A DNA stretch of 64,000 nucleotides. Origin: Candidatus Defluviilinea gracilis. Its GTDB lineage: Bacteria; Chloroflexota; Anaerolineae; Anaerolineales; Villigracilaceae. Positions 15,644 through 23,986 of this stretch are shown here, piece after piece; the first letter of the stretch is position 1; every line of letters begins with the position of its first letter. Location: the NCBI GenBank assembly GCA_016716235.1, contig JADJWS010000001.1:744001-808000 (forward strand), given 5' to 3'. Below the pieces are notes generated by a model, which worked only from the letters and a program-made list of their open reading frames with translations, did not search any database and was not told the DNA's origin. The position numbers and the translations under genes were made by a program.

Positions 15644-16591
15644 TTACTTTTCCTTCAACGCATTATGCACGGCATCGAGCGACTGCAACGCGGTGAGGTT
15701 GCGCCAGGGCCAGGCATTTTCCATGCGCTTCGGGTCGTCGAAAAAGTTGCGCGCAAACGTGAGATGGAAGCGGTCATCGCTCAATCCCTGATCGGGCAGA
15801 GGCTGAACCGCCGCCCAATAATTCCACAAGGGAATCTCGTATTCGTAGGCGAGTTGGGCGATGGCGTTATTGATGGCGTGATCGCCTTCGAGGTTATCGG
15901 CTTTGGTGGCGATGATCGGCACCGCGCCGAACTCGATGATGCGGTCCAACACTTTGCGCATGTATTTGTCGTATTCCTCGGCGGGTTTTTGCGACCACCA
16001 TGTTTCCATGCTGACGAAGACGATGGACGGTTTCCACGTCCGCAATTCGCAATCGAGCGGGGATTCTCCAGCTTTGCAAGACTTGGGGTCGGCGCGCAAC
16101 GGCGAGATGACTGCCGCGGCGTTGAACCCTCCCTTCACCGCCAGGCTCACGCGCGAGAATGAACCCTGATAATACTCGATCGTCGGCTGGAGGTAGGCGT
16201 ACTCGCTCCCGAGGCTGTACTCGTTCGGGTTGTCGAACGCGGAGAGAAAATACGATGAAACATTCTGGCAATCGCCGATGATGGCGAAGCGGGCGGGGTC
16301 GTTGCCGTTTTCGATTCCGCGTTGATAGACGGCGCGCATCGCATCGCTGACTCCCATGGGGACGACCGGCAGATCCATGAACGCGTCTTTCTCCAGGGGA
16401 GGCATGGGTGTGCCAGTGGCGGCGGGAGTCGCCGGGGGGGCGGTCACAGCCGCCACCGTGGGAGCAACCTCACTGGGAGGTTGAAGCGGGGCATCCGTCG
16501 CGGTAACACGCTCAGCGGGAGTCCCTCTGCCAGACGAACAGGCGGCGAGGAGCGAAGTCAACAAGAGTGTGAAAAGCAGTTTTTGTTTCAT
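15644..16591 (-). CDS. Lipoprotein with SGNH hydrolase-like domain (Cys in place of Ser)
   Basis: A 315 aa protein with a lipoprotein signal (LLFTLLLTSLLAACSS, Cys18) and a Thr/Pro/Ala linker to about residue 70. A domain with SGNH features follows: block I reads FAIIGDCQN instead of GDS, and the C-terminal catalytic pair is seen as SDDRFHLT (Asp...His). WKPSIVFVSMETWW stands in the block III region. The Cys could be a nucleophile or mark a non-catalytic protein. It follows the next SGNH gene by only 6 nt and an MBOAT gene, suggesting a role in surface O-acyl transfer or removal. Confidence 0.7.
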   Translation of the reverse strand: MKQKLLFTLLLTSLLAACSSGRGTPAERVTATDAPLQPPSEVAPTVAAVTAPPATPAATGTPMPPLEKDAFMDLPVVPMGVSDAMRAVYQRGIENGNDPARFAIIGDCQNVSSYFLSAFDNPNEYSLGSEYAYLQPTIEYYQGSFSRVSLAVKGGFNAAAVISPLRADPKSCKAGESPLDCELRTWKPSIVFVSMETWWSQKPAEEYDKYMRKVLDRIIEFGAVPIIATKADNLEGDHAINNAIAQLAYEYEIPLWNYWAAVQPLPDQGLSDDRFHLTFARNFFDDPKRMENAWPWRNLTALQSLDAVHNALKEK

Positions 16592-16597
16592 TGATTC

Positions 16598-17698
16598 CTA
16601 TTTGCAAAAATTTTGAATGGATGCGCCGATCTTTTCGGCAAGCATCGATTCGCCAAAGGGCGTGAGGTGCACGCCGCTGTTGGTGAATTCGGTCATTGGG
16701 ACGAGGTCCCACAGGTCTATGTAGGGATAGCCTTGCGCGGAGGCGTGTTCGGCGAGCGCGGCGCGGTACTCGTCGAATGCCCAGCGCGGGTAGAAAAAAT
16801 TATAGCGGATGTCTGAGTTGACGCCGTTGCTGATGAGGATCGGTTCGTTCACGAGGAGGGTCGGCGCGCCGGCGGCGTTCATGCCGGCGTCGAGGATTTC
16901 GAACGAAAGTTTGCCCTGTAATGTTTCAGCGGGTTTGATGCCGTGGAATTCATCGTCCTTTTCGTAATCAAGTTGCGCGGGTTCGTAGGATTCGGGGTAG
17001 AACTGATCCACGCCAGTGGATGCCCACATCGCGCCGTACAGTTGCAAGCGGATGAGATCCGCAATCTCTTTGCGGCGGTTAATCAGCGTTTGGTCCCACA
17101 CGGTGGGGTGGTTCAGCGCCGGGTCGTTGGGATCGAGATGCAATTGGTATTTGGCGATTAATTTTTTCACGCGTCCGGGGCTGTTGGCAACGAGCGGCGC
17201 GGTGAGTTGTTTCTCTTGCGGGAACGATTCCAGCGTTGTGAGCCAGACGACCATGTCGGGTTGATATTGCAATGCCTCGTCGAGGATCATCAGCTCTTGC
17301 AAGAGCGAGATGTATGGATAGCCGAGGTTGTAGGCATGGAGGGTCTTTCCGCAGGCTGAGATATTTTGTGAGTTCAACTGTCCCGCGAGGTTTTGTTCGG
17401 GGGTGAGCAACGTGCCCCACACGGATGAGTCGCCGATGAGCAGGACGCGGAATTCGTCGTCCGCTTTGGGTGTGCCGGCGAGAACATGCGCGGCAAACAT
17501 GGCATCGAGATTGAACAGGCTGAGGTTGTATCCGCGTTGGTTTTCGCCGAAGGGAAAACGCTCGCGCCCTGGGAAGATTTTGTTGTAGAGCGAGAGTTTG
17601 CCGAGAGGAATGTTATTTGTAAAGATGAACGCAAAATTGAGCAACACAAAGAGGAGTGTTGTTTTGAGGAGGAGGGGGAAGAGGCGAGGGGTAGGCAT
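16598..17698 (-). CDS. Membrane-anchored SGNH hydrolase/acyltransferase-like protein
   Basis: A 366 aa protein with one N-terminal membrane segment (LLLKTTLLFVLLNFAFIF) and an extracytoplasmic SGNH domain. VLLIGDSSVWGTLL (block I with Ser) lies near residue 100, MVVWLTTLESF in the middle and GVHLTPFGESMLAEKI (His) near the end. Proteins of this kind work with MBOAT acyltransferases (AlgJ/AlgX or PatB types) to move acetyl groups onto polysaccharide or peptidoglycan. The start at 17698 is preferred because the extra upstream residues derive from a CAAATCGGCAAAAGAG-type repeat. Confidence 0.75.
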   Translation of the reverse strand: MPTPRLFPLLLKTTLLFVLLNFAFIFTNNIPLGKLSLYNKIFPGRERFPFGENQRGYNLSLFNLDAMFAAHVLAGTPKADDEFRVLLIGDSSVWGTLLTPEQNLAGQLNSQNISACGKTLHAYNLGYPYISLLQELMILDEALQYQPDMVVWLTTLESFPQEKQLTAPLVANSPGRVKKLIAKYQLHLDPNDPALNHPTVWDQTLINRRKEIADLIRLQLYGAMWASTGVDQFYPESYEPAQLDYEKDDEFHGIKPAETLQGKLSFEILDAGMNAAGAPTLLVNEPILISNGVNSDIRYNFFYPRWAFDEYRAALAEHASAQGYPYIDLWDLVPMTEFTNSGVHLTPFGESMLAEKIGASIQNFCK

Positions 17699-17760
17699 AA
17701 GAGCAAATCGGCAAAAGAGCAAGTCGGCAAATTAGTAAATTAGTAAAAGAGCAAGCGATC
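17699..17760. repeat. Degenerate short tandem repeat upstream of SGNH gene
   Basis: Runs of GAGCAAATCGGCAAAA, GAGCAAGTCGGCAAATT and AGTAAATTAGTAAAAGAGC repeat with 7-8 bp periodicity in the gap between the MBOAT and SGNH genes. Confidence 0.6.
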
Positions 17761-17783
17761 GGTAACCAGAAATCGGTGGGTGG

Positions 17784-19202
17784 TTAGGTGAACCCAAATA
17801 GTTTCATTAGCACGCGGAATGATAACTCGGGCGAACTCAGCGCGAAGAAGACCCAGCCGAGCGCGACGAAGTGGAAGGCGAGCAAGACGCCGCCGATATG
17901 CAAGGCTGTTTGCATGCGCGGATTAGTAACCGCAATACGAGTCTTTGTGAAATCGCTCCAGCGGTTTTGGAGGAAGAGTCCAAAACCGTGCCAGGCGCCC
18001 CAGAGCATGAAGTTCATGGTAACGCCGTGCCATAAGCCGATGATGAGCATCGTGGCAAGCTGACCGGCGAGGAGCATCGCCCATGTGGGCAGGGATTTGT
18101 AGCCGCGAATCCAGCGGTTGAAGGGGTTGAAAAAGTAGGCGCGAATCCATTGCGTCAAGGTAATATGCCACGAGTTCCAAAATTGCGCGAGGTTGGGTTT
18201 GGTATACGGCGAGGTGAAGTTTTCAGGGAGTTTGACGCCCGCGAGACGCGCAACGCCAATGGCAATATCGGTGTAGCCGCTGAAATCGAAATAGATCTGG
18301 AAGGCATAGGCGTAGAGGTGGAACCACAGCCAGCCTGTTGTGTGAGCTTGCGCCGCGAGCGCGTCGTTGAGCGCCAGTAACGCCAGCGTGTCGGCGATGA
18401 CGAATTTTTTGAACAAACCAGCCACGATCCGTTGACCCGCCAGCAAAGTTTCATCTTGTGTGAGGCGAAATTCCGCGCGCAGGTCTCCGGCGAACCGTTC
18501 GGCGCGGTCGATGGGACCGGCGGACAACGAGGGGAAGAAAACGACGTAGGTTGCAAACTCCGGTAGTGACAGTTCGGGCAGGCGTCCCGTTTGTTTATCG
18601 CGCAAAACATGGATGAGACGGAAAGAAATGTATGAAAACCCGAGCCAGCGCAAGTCCAACGCGGAGGCAGTGTCGAGGGGGCGGTTGGTCAACGCGCGGA
18701 AGAAGATGCTGGCTTGAAGAGAGAGAAACGGGGATTTGAGAATTAGGAGAAGTATGATGAGCGAGATAATTGCGAGAGAGAAGGTGAAGGCAAGTCGACG
18801 CGAGAGAATTGTTGATGTCGCAACGGCAAATGCGGCAACCACAAAAAAGCCGATAACAATGATGAGTCTCGGCGCAGTCGTTGTTGTAAGGATAGGGTTG
18901 GGGAAAATGTACCGCGTGAGGTCGACGAGGACGATCATGCCGATGAGGACGGCAAGCCCGATAAGGTTCTGGCGAGATTTCCACGCGCCGGCAGTGGAGG
19001 TGATGAACCAAACGATTACGACAAGGAAAATCGAAAGCGAGGGAATCCAAAAGTCGAAGGAACGGAGCGGCACGGCGGGCTGGAACCAAAAGAGGGCGAG
19101 CGCGCTGAGGGCGAGGAGAAAATATCCACGCGCCGCGCCGCGCGCCCACAGGCCGACCAGCAACGCGGTCAGGATCGAAGCGCCGATCTGTGTCAGTCCC
19201 AT
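17784..19202 (-). CDS. MBOAT family O-acyltransferase (AlgI-like)
   Basis: A 472 aa polytopic membrane protein that would pass an acyl group, usually acetyl, across the membrane to an extracellular acceptor. Family signatures: FFPSLSAGPIDRAERF near residue 215, LYAYAFQIYFDFSGYTDIAIG near 290, WNSWHITLTQWIR (near 345) and the catalytic-His region LIGLWHGVTMNFMLWG near 400. It heads a three-gene minus-strand group with two SGNH proteins, mirroring alginate and peptidoglycan O-acetylation loci. The acceptor polymer is unknown; no polysaccharide synthase is adjacent. Confidence 0.9.
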   Translation of the reverse strand: MGLTQIGASILTALLVGLWARGAARGYFLLALSALALFWFQPAVPLRSFDFWIPSLSIFLVVIVWFITSTAGAWKSRQNLIGLAVLIGMIVLVDLTRYIFPNPILTTTTAPRLIIVIGFFVVAAFAVATSTILSRRLAFTFSLAIISLIILLLILKSPFLSLQASIFFRALTNRPLDTASALDLRWLGFSYISFRLIHVLRDKQTGRLPELSLPEFATYVVFFPSLSAGPIDRAERFAGDLRAEFRLTQDETLLAGQRIVAGLFKKFVIADTLALLALNDALAAQAHTTGWLWFHLYAYAFQIYFDFSGYTDIAIGVARLAGVKLPENFTSPYTKPNLAQFWNSWHITLTQWIRAYFFNPFNRWIRGYKSLPTWAMLLAGQLATMLIIGLWHGVTMNFMLWGAWHGFGLFLQNRWSDFTKTRIAVTNPRMQTALHIGGVLLAFHFVALGWVFFALSSPELSFRVLMKLFGFT

Positions 19203-19212
19203 AAAGAAAAGT

Positions 19213-19264
19213 CGTCCCGCAGGTTAAATAGTCGCATCATCATCCGCGCAGAATCCTGCGGGAT
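19213..19264. repeat. CGTCCCGCAGG hairpin
   Basis: CGTCCCGCAGG at 19213-19223 pairs with CCTGCGGGATG at 19254-19264. A related hairpin with 13 bp arms is at 48737-48790, and a variant lies inside the PKS-NRPS gene at 59139-59192. Confidence 0.7.
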
Positions 19265-19286
19265 GTTCTTAACTCACCTTGCGCAA

Positions 19287-19352
19287 TAGCCACGGAGTCG
19301 CAGAGACATTGAGAAAATCCCTTTATTGTTTCTCCGCGACTCCGCGTTTCTA
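19287..19352. repeat. CCACGGAG...CTCCGCG inverted repeat
   Basis: AGCCACGGAGTCGCAGAGAC and, after about 25 nt, TTTCTCCGCGACTCCGCGTT form an imperfect inverted repeat between the MBOAT gene and the small lipoprotein gene. Related copies are at 42596-42668 and 50335-50402. Confidence 0.6.
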
Positions 19353-19383
19353 TGGTTGGATTACGTACCATCAGTTCTTGAGT

Positions 19384-19767
19384 CTATTGCTTGCCGCAGA
19401 CCAGCCACTCGCCGCTTTCTTCCACGACTTGATAGGTGACGAGCGAAAGGTCAAGGTTCTGGTCTTCGTTGTTGTAGGTGAGCACGATACTGCCGGCGCA
19501 ATCCACGAGGGCGAAGTTGCCGTCGGTTCCCGTTTGCGAACAGGCCGCGTTCTCGAGCCGCGCGTTAACCGCTTGCAGTGAGTCGAGTTCGATGAGCGCG
19601 TCCTCCTCCCAGTCGCCGCAGACGAGCGTGGGAAGACGAGCCGCGTCTTTGGCGACGAGCGCGTTCAGGTAATTTTCAACCGCCTTTGCGGGCGCGTCGG
19701 AGGCGGATGGAGCGCAGGCAGTGAGCAGGATGTTGGCAAGCAACAGAGTGAATAAAATTTTTCGCAC
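19384..19767 (-). CDS. Small lipoprotein, unknown function
   Basis: A 127 aa protein. The start is a GTG at 19767 preceded by AAGGAG with a short spacer; it gives a compact lipoprotein signal (RKILFTLLLANILLTACAPS). Longer frames add a tail that overlaps the tauE-type gene. The mature part (AVENYLNALVAKDAARLPTL, VCGDWEEDALIELDSLQ) has the pattern of small NTF2-like or DUF4878-like domains and four cysteines (CGDW, NAACS, DCAG, VCGK). Function unknown. Confidence 0.75.
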   Translation of the reverse strand: MRKILFTLLLANILLTACAPSASDAPAKAVENYLNALVAKDAARLPTLVCGDWEEDALIELDSLQAVNARLENAACSQTGTDGNFALVDCAGSIVLTYNNEDQNLDLSLVTYQVVEESGEWLVCGKQ

Positions 19768-19874
19768 AGAGACTCCTTTGGAATTTGTGGCGGGATTATA
19801 AAACAGGAGGGATGAATGATGAAGGACAATTGATGAAAAAGCGATGAGTGAACCGATGGTGAGAGCCGGAAAGT

Positions 19875-20621
19875 TTAGCCTCGAAAAAAGTAGAGGATGG
19901 AAATGCACACGCCAATGACGATGACCATCCCCTTCAATACGGAGGGCTTGACGCGACCAGCCAGCCTGCCGCCGATCATCCCACCCAGCAACGCTCCGAC
20001 CGCCATGACAATTGCCACAGTCCATGCGACTTTTCCCGAGAACAGGAAGAAGACCGCCGCCGCCACGTTGACGATGAACGATACCGCCTGCTTCAACGCG
20101 TTCAACCGCGTGAGCGTGTCATTGACGGTCAGTCCCAGCGCTGAAAGGAGCATCACACCCAGCCCAGCCCCGAAATACCCGCCATAGACCGAAGCCAGCC
20201 CTACCGGAAGCCATGTGAACGATTCGAGCGAACCATGCGATGCGCCCAGTCGACGCGTGAGCCATGCCCGGATCGGGTCCTGCGCGGCAAGCAAGCCCGA
20301 CGCCAGCAGAATCAAAAATGGGACGAGGTCGCTGAACAACTTTTCACCGGTCTGCAACAACAAAAATCCGCCCAGCACGCCGCCAAAGATTCCGGCGGGT
20401 AAGACCAACCACAGACGTTTCCCCTGCCCGCGCAGGTCGTTGCGTTGGGCAAACGCCCCGCCGAAATAGCCGGGACACAGCGCGACGGTGTTCGTCACAT
20501 TGGCAGTGACGGGCGGGATTCCCAAAAAGACAAGCATGGGAAAGGTGATGAGCGTCCCGCCGCCGGCGAGAGCGTTGACCGCGCCGGCGACTATGGCGGC
20601 AAGGAAGGCAAGGAGGAGCAT
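19875..20621 (-). CDS. TauE/SafE family membrane transporter
   Basis: A putative sulfite/organosulfonate or other anion exporter. The frame gives about 248 aa with eight or so membrane helices and the duplicated family motif: AGAVNALAGGGTLITFP at the N-terminus and VYGGYFGAGLGVMLLSALGL near residue 155. The start at 20621 is chosen because the protein then opens directly with the first helix, and a TATACT box lies 7 nt before it (complement 20629-20634), fitting a leaderless transcript. An upstream start at 20687 would add 22 non-conserved residues. Substrate unknown. Confidence 0.85.
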   Translation of the reverse strand: MLLLAFLAAIVAGAVNALAGGGTLITFPMLVFLGIPPVTANVTNTVALCPGYFGGAFAQRNDLRGQGKRLWLVLPAGIFGGVLGGFLLLQTGEKLFSDLVPFLILLASGLLAAQDPIRAWLTRRLGASHGSLESFTWLPVGLASVYGGYFGAGLGVMLLSALGLTVNDTLTRLNALKQAVSFIVNVAAAVFFLFSGKVAWTVAIVMAVGALLGGMIGGRLAGRVKPSVLKGMVIVIGVCISILYFFRG

Positions 20622-20628
20622 GAGGTTG

Positions 20629-20634
20629 AGTATA
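20629..20634 (-). promoter_or_regulatory. -10 box 7 nt before the TauE/SafE start (leaderless type)
   Basis: TATACT on the minus strand with 7 nt to the ATG at 20621. The -35 region is weak. Confidence 0.5.
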
Positions 20635-20650
20635 GCATTGAGAGGGTCGC

Positions 20651-20679
20651 TTGTTGGTAGAGGGGAGGTGTTGTATACT
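20651..20679 (+). promoter_or_regulatory. Promoter of the restriction-modification operon
   Basis: TTGTTG (20651-20656), 17 nt spacer and TATACT (20674-20679). Transcription would begin about 22 nt before the ATG at 20709. Confidence 0.65.
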
Positions 20680-20708
20680 CGATTCAAGTTTAATCACGAG
20701 AATTGAAA

Positions 20709-21839
20709 ATGTCTGAGCCGCTACGCCTTCAAGGATTTATCAAAGATATGAGTTATCAAGCCCATTTAGCAAGCGGCTTGATAGAGTACGGCTTTAATGA
20801 TTTTGACGTGAATAAAGCCAAATCCTTTGGAATCATTAATCATCCCAATGGACAAGTTGCCTACTCCAAATGGACTTCGCCCAAGCGCACAAGAACCTAT
20901 CCTTTTGCGCGATTGTACAACACGTACAACTCACAGAAAATTGTGACAATTATTCCAGTTATGAAGGATGAGGGGCTGGATGGGGACTTAGACAAAATTC
21001 AATATTCCACCATTTCGTGGATGAATTTATTGAATGTGTATATTGTTTTAGCATATTACGAGAACGCCGAGAAAAATCGTAGTTCAACGCAAAAGAACAG
21101 GGATAAATTAACCAGTCAGAAGTTAAATGCCAAATCTGTCAAAGACCAACTTAAGGCAATAATTTCGTACAAACAAAGCGCCTTGCACTGGAATCGGACT
21201 TTGTTTGAAAACCGTTTTGTAGAAATCTATGAAAAAGCCATTACCTCGTATGAGATTATTTCATCTAAAACAAAAGTTAAAGTCCATCCTGGCAGAATAA
21301 AGCTTCAGTACCTTGAATCTGTAAGACAAGATTATCGCCGTTTCAGGGATATTTCCTTGAAGGGTTCTCAAGGGGCCGCGCTTCGAGAATCTAAAACAGA
21401 ACACAACCTGGAATATTTAGAAGACGGTGGAAAAAGTGTCTTCTTGATCGAAAATTACCTTGGCGGCGTATATCATCTTACGGCTGATGAAGTTTTACGC
21501 GGTAGGAGTGGGTATATTATTCAAGAGTCAAAAAATTCCACAAAGAAGTTTTTGCCGTCAATTTCCGATATCAAAGATGGGTTGTTCAAACTGATATTGT
21601 TTGCCAACCTTCATTCGTTAAAAGTGCGGGGACGTAAGGTCAGGTTTTCAGCGCGTTTAAAGTTGACAGGAAACAAAGTAAAAGGCAATATCCAGTTTCC
21701 CTGCCGAAAAGTGGAATTTTATAATTTTGTCAAATTGAACAAGGTCTCAAGAGCATATCAAGAAATTCTAAACAAACTAAATCTAGAAGCAACCAATAAC
21801 AAAAATCTCACCATTGAAATTAGAGGCAACAATGGCTGA
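20709..21839 (+). CDS. Putative type II restriction endonuclease (unassigned family)
   Basis: A 376 aa protein I do not match to a named family. It overlaps an adenine methyltransferase gene by 8 nt, which makes a restriction enzyme the most likely role. A candidate PD-(D/E)xK core is visible near residues 260-275: YHLTADEVLRGRSGYIIQESKN has a Glu-x-Lys (ESK) after a hydrophobic strand. Near the start, SYQAHLASGLIEYGFNDFDV and IINHPNGQVAYSKWTSPKRT look conserved but unassigned. Base composition is clearly more AT-rich than the flanks, a sign of transfer. The ATG at 20709 is used; the TTG at 20703 is a weaker option. Confidence 0.65.
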   Translation: MSEPLRLQGFIKDMSYQAHLASGLIEYGFNDFDVNKAKSFGIINHPNGQVAYSKWTSPKRTRTYPFARLYNTYNSQKIVTIIPVMKDEGLDGDLDKIQYSTISWMNLLNVYIVLAYYENAEKNRSSTQKNRDKLTSQKLNAKSVKDQLKAIISYKQSALHWNRTLFENRFVEIYEKAITSYEIISSKTKVKVHPGRIKLQYLESVRQDYRRFRDISLKGSQGAALRESKTEHNLEYLEDGGKSVFLIENYLGGVYHLTADEVLRGRSGYIIQESKNSTKKFLPSISDIKDGLFKLILFANLHSLKVRGRKVRFSARLKLTGNKVKGNIQFPCRKVEFYNFVKLNKVSRAYQEILNKLNLEATNNKNLTIEIRGNNG

Positions 21840-22704
21840 GATAAAAACTCCCCTGCGCTATCCCGGCGGAAAATCACGGGCAATCAAGCAGATGAAACAT
21901 CTTCTGCCGAAAGAGTTTGATGAATACCGCGAGCCCTTCGTGGGCGGCGGCTCATTTTTCATATACCTAAAGCAGAAAAAACCTGATCTGAAGATCTGGA
22001 TAAACGATCTAAACCCAGAACTTTATTTTTTCTGGAAATACGCCCAAGCCGATTCAGAAAAACTGTCATGTGGAATATTAAAGGTTAGGAAGGAAAGGCG
22101 CAATGGGCAGGAATTGTTCGATGAATTGCTTCAAGTTGACGTCAAAACTCTAACCGAGTTTGAGCGCGCCATTCGTTTCTTTGTACTAAACCGCATCACA
22201 TTTTCTGGCGTTGTTGAATCTGGCGGATTTTCGCAACTTGCGTTTGAAAGCAGGTTTACTGAATCTTCCATCGAACGAGTCGCAAAAATGGGGCAACTCT
22301 TGGATGGAGTGAAAATTACCCATTTGGATTATCGGGAACTCTTGAAAGATGGAGATAAGGAAGTGTTCACCTTCCTTGATCCGCCTTATTTCAAAGCAAC
22401 CAAATCGCGGTTATATGGAAAAAATGGAATTCTTCATACCGAATTTAACCACGATGATTTTGCGCGGGGGGTAAAAGCGTGCAAACATTCATGGTTGATT
22501 ACTTATGATGACTCGTCTGAAATTAGAAACAACTTTTCGTTTGCCAATATTTACGAGTGGGAATTGCAGTACGGGATGAACAATTACAAACAAGGAAAGG
22601 CTGAGAAGGGTAATGAGCTTTTTATTTCAAATTACGAACTTCCTCGACTATCCGAAAAAACAAGAAAGAAAACTCGCTCCGAAATGCAGTTGTCTTTGCT
22701 TTAA
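21832..22704 (+). CDS. DNA adenine N6-methyltransferase (D12 class, Dam/DpnM-like)
   Basis: A 290 aa type II modification enzyme of the alpha group. TPLRYPGGKSRAIKQM (motif X) opens the protein; EPFVGGGSFFIYL (motif I, SAM loop), the target recognition region and FLDPPYF (motif IV, DPPY) follow in the expected order. Such enzymes often protect GATC or related sites, but specificity cannot be read here. The ATG at 21832 overlaps the preceding gene (ATGGCTGA), so the two form one operon. The AT-rich composition matches its partner. Confidence 0.93.
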   Translation: MAEIKTPLRYPGGKSRAIKQMKHLLPKEFDEYREPFVGGGSFFIYLKQKKPDLKIWINDLNPELYFFWKYAQADSEKLSCGILKVRKERRNGQELFDELLQVDVKTLTEFERAIRFFVLNRITFSGVVESGGFSQLAFESRFTESSIERVAKMGQLLDGVKITHLDYRELLKDGDKEVFTFLDPPYFKATKSRLYGKNGILHTEFNHDDFARGVKACKHSWLITYDDSSEIRNNFSFANIYEWELQYGMNNYKQGKAEKGNELFISNYELPRLSEKTRKKTRSEMQLSLL

Positions 22705-23093
22705 AAATTCAATTGTTAGTTTTTGGCGCGATCTGATAAGCAACAAAGATTTATTTTTGAACTCTCTCCCGCACAAGTGTGCCGCTAAGGGTCTGTAAAT
22801 TAATAACTTCCCGTGTTTTTGTTCGCGAGCAGTTGTACTGCGAGCGGGATGCACGATTTGCCAAGCAAATCGAACTGCATCTCAACAAGGAATTTATATT
22901 TTTACGAACCCTAAGTGCCGCCACAAAGAACGAACAGAATGCCTTTTTCACTTGGCGACCGTAGCGCGCATTGCGGTCAATACCCTTACATGTATGGTAA
23001 AGAATCTAAACATAAAAAGCCTGAGGGGTTTTTGACAGCCTCCAACCCTTGCATTTGCCCATCAAAACTGCTATAGATGGGCAGATCAAGGAG
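22705..23093. other. Gene-free region with palindromes
   Basis: No credible gene. It contains the 19 bp palindrome CGATTTGCCAAGCAAATCG at 22854-22872, which recurs with swapped centre at 32469-32487, and AGTTGTACTGC at 22831-22841, also shared with the 32371 and 44059 elements. A short GACCG...CGGTC dyad lies near 22963-22980. Confidence 0.6.
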
Positions 23094-23978
23094 ATGAATG
23101 TGTCCACCTCTCAGCCGCCATCATATCAAACCTACTTCATCGACCTGCCCCTCTCGCGCCTGCACGTGTTGGAAGTGGGCGAAGGCGAACCACTCATCAT
23201 GGTGCCCGCCACTATTTCAGAATGGGAAGACTGGCTCACCCTCGTCCAATTCATGGGGCAATGGTTCAAGGTCTATTTTTTCGAACTGCCCGGGCACGCG
23301 CAATCCTCGCCGTTCACAGGATCGTTTTCCAGCGCGCGGGTCGCCGAACTGGTGGAACAACTCGCCGACAAACTCGGATACGAACGCTTCAACTTGATGG
23401 GGTTTTCCTTCGGCGGCATCCTCGCCATGCGCGCCTTCAAACGCCTCTCCGCGCGCATCGACCGCCTGATCCTCATCGCCCCCTGCCTCGGGTGGAGGGC
23501 GCTTCCCTATTCGAAAACGCGGCTGACCATGTTGTATCACGTCATCCAGCAGTTCAAACGGCGCTGGGTACAGACCTTCTTCGTGAAGTTCGTGCGCAAC
23601 CCCCGTACGCTCTCGATCGCCATTGCGTTTGTGCGCGCCATCGGCAAACTTGAAAACACCATCCCGCTCAAGAGAAAACTTCCGCGCACCACCACCACCA
23701 CGTTCGATATTCTCTCCTCGCAGATCACCGAAATTTTAACGATGGAGTTCGACCCGCCTTCGGAAAAACACACAACGCCGTGTTACTTCGCCATGTCCAT
23801 TTACGATCCGCTCCTGCGCTTCGATGCCACGCTGAGCATTGCCGAAACCCATTTTGCGGATATGAACGTCGTGAGACTCACCTACCCCTTCCACCAGCCG
23901 CCGCGTCCCTTTACCTTCGAAGAGTTGAATGAAGGATTCTACGGAACGGTCAACGCGTTCATGCGGGCGCGCGCATAA
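23094..23978 (+). CDS. Alpha/beta hydrolase
   Basis: A cytoplasmic hydrolase of 294 aa with the alpha/beta fold. HVLEVGEGEPLIMVPA and YFFELPGHAQS (oxyanion and strand 4 region) precede the nucleophile elbow LMGFSFGGILAM, Ser near residue 112. RIDRLILIAPCLGW follows. A late Asp (SIYDPLLRFD) and a His in LTYPFHQP could complete the triad. The start is ambiguous: an AAGGAG site directly precedes the ATG at 23094 and sits 6 nt before a GTG at 23100. It is followed closely by the TVP38 and glycosyltransferase genes. Confidence 0.82.
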   Translation: MNVSTSQPPSYQTYFIDLPLSRLHVLEVGEGEPLIMVPATISEWEDWLTLVQFMGQWFKVYFFELPGHAQSSPFTGSFSSARVAELVEQLADKLGYERFNLMGFSFGGILAMRAFKRLSARIDRLILIAPCLGWRALPYSKTRLTMLYHVIQQFKRRWVQTFFVKFVRNPRTLSIAIAFVRAIGKLENTIPLKRKLPRTTTTTFDILSSQITEILTMEFDPPSEKHTTPCYFAMSIYDPLLRFDATLSIAETHFADMNVVRLTYPFHQPPRPFTFEELNEGFYGTVNAFMRARA

Positions 23979-23986
23979 TTCAAACC

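Noticed and set aside
22613..22964. Several 60-70 codon frames behind the methyltransferase
   Set aside because: They overlap on both strands, contain palindromes and show no protein-like composition.
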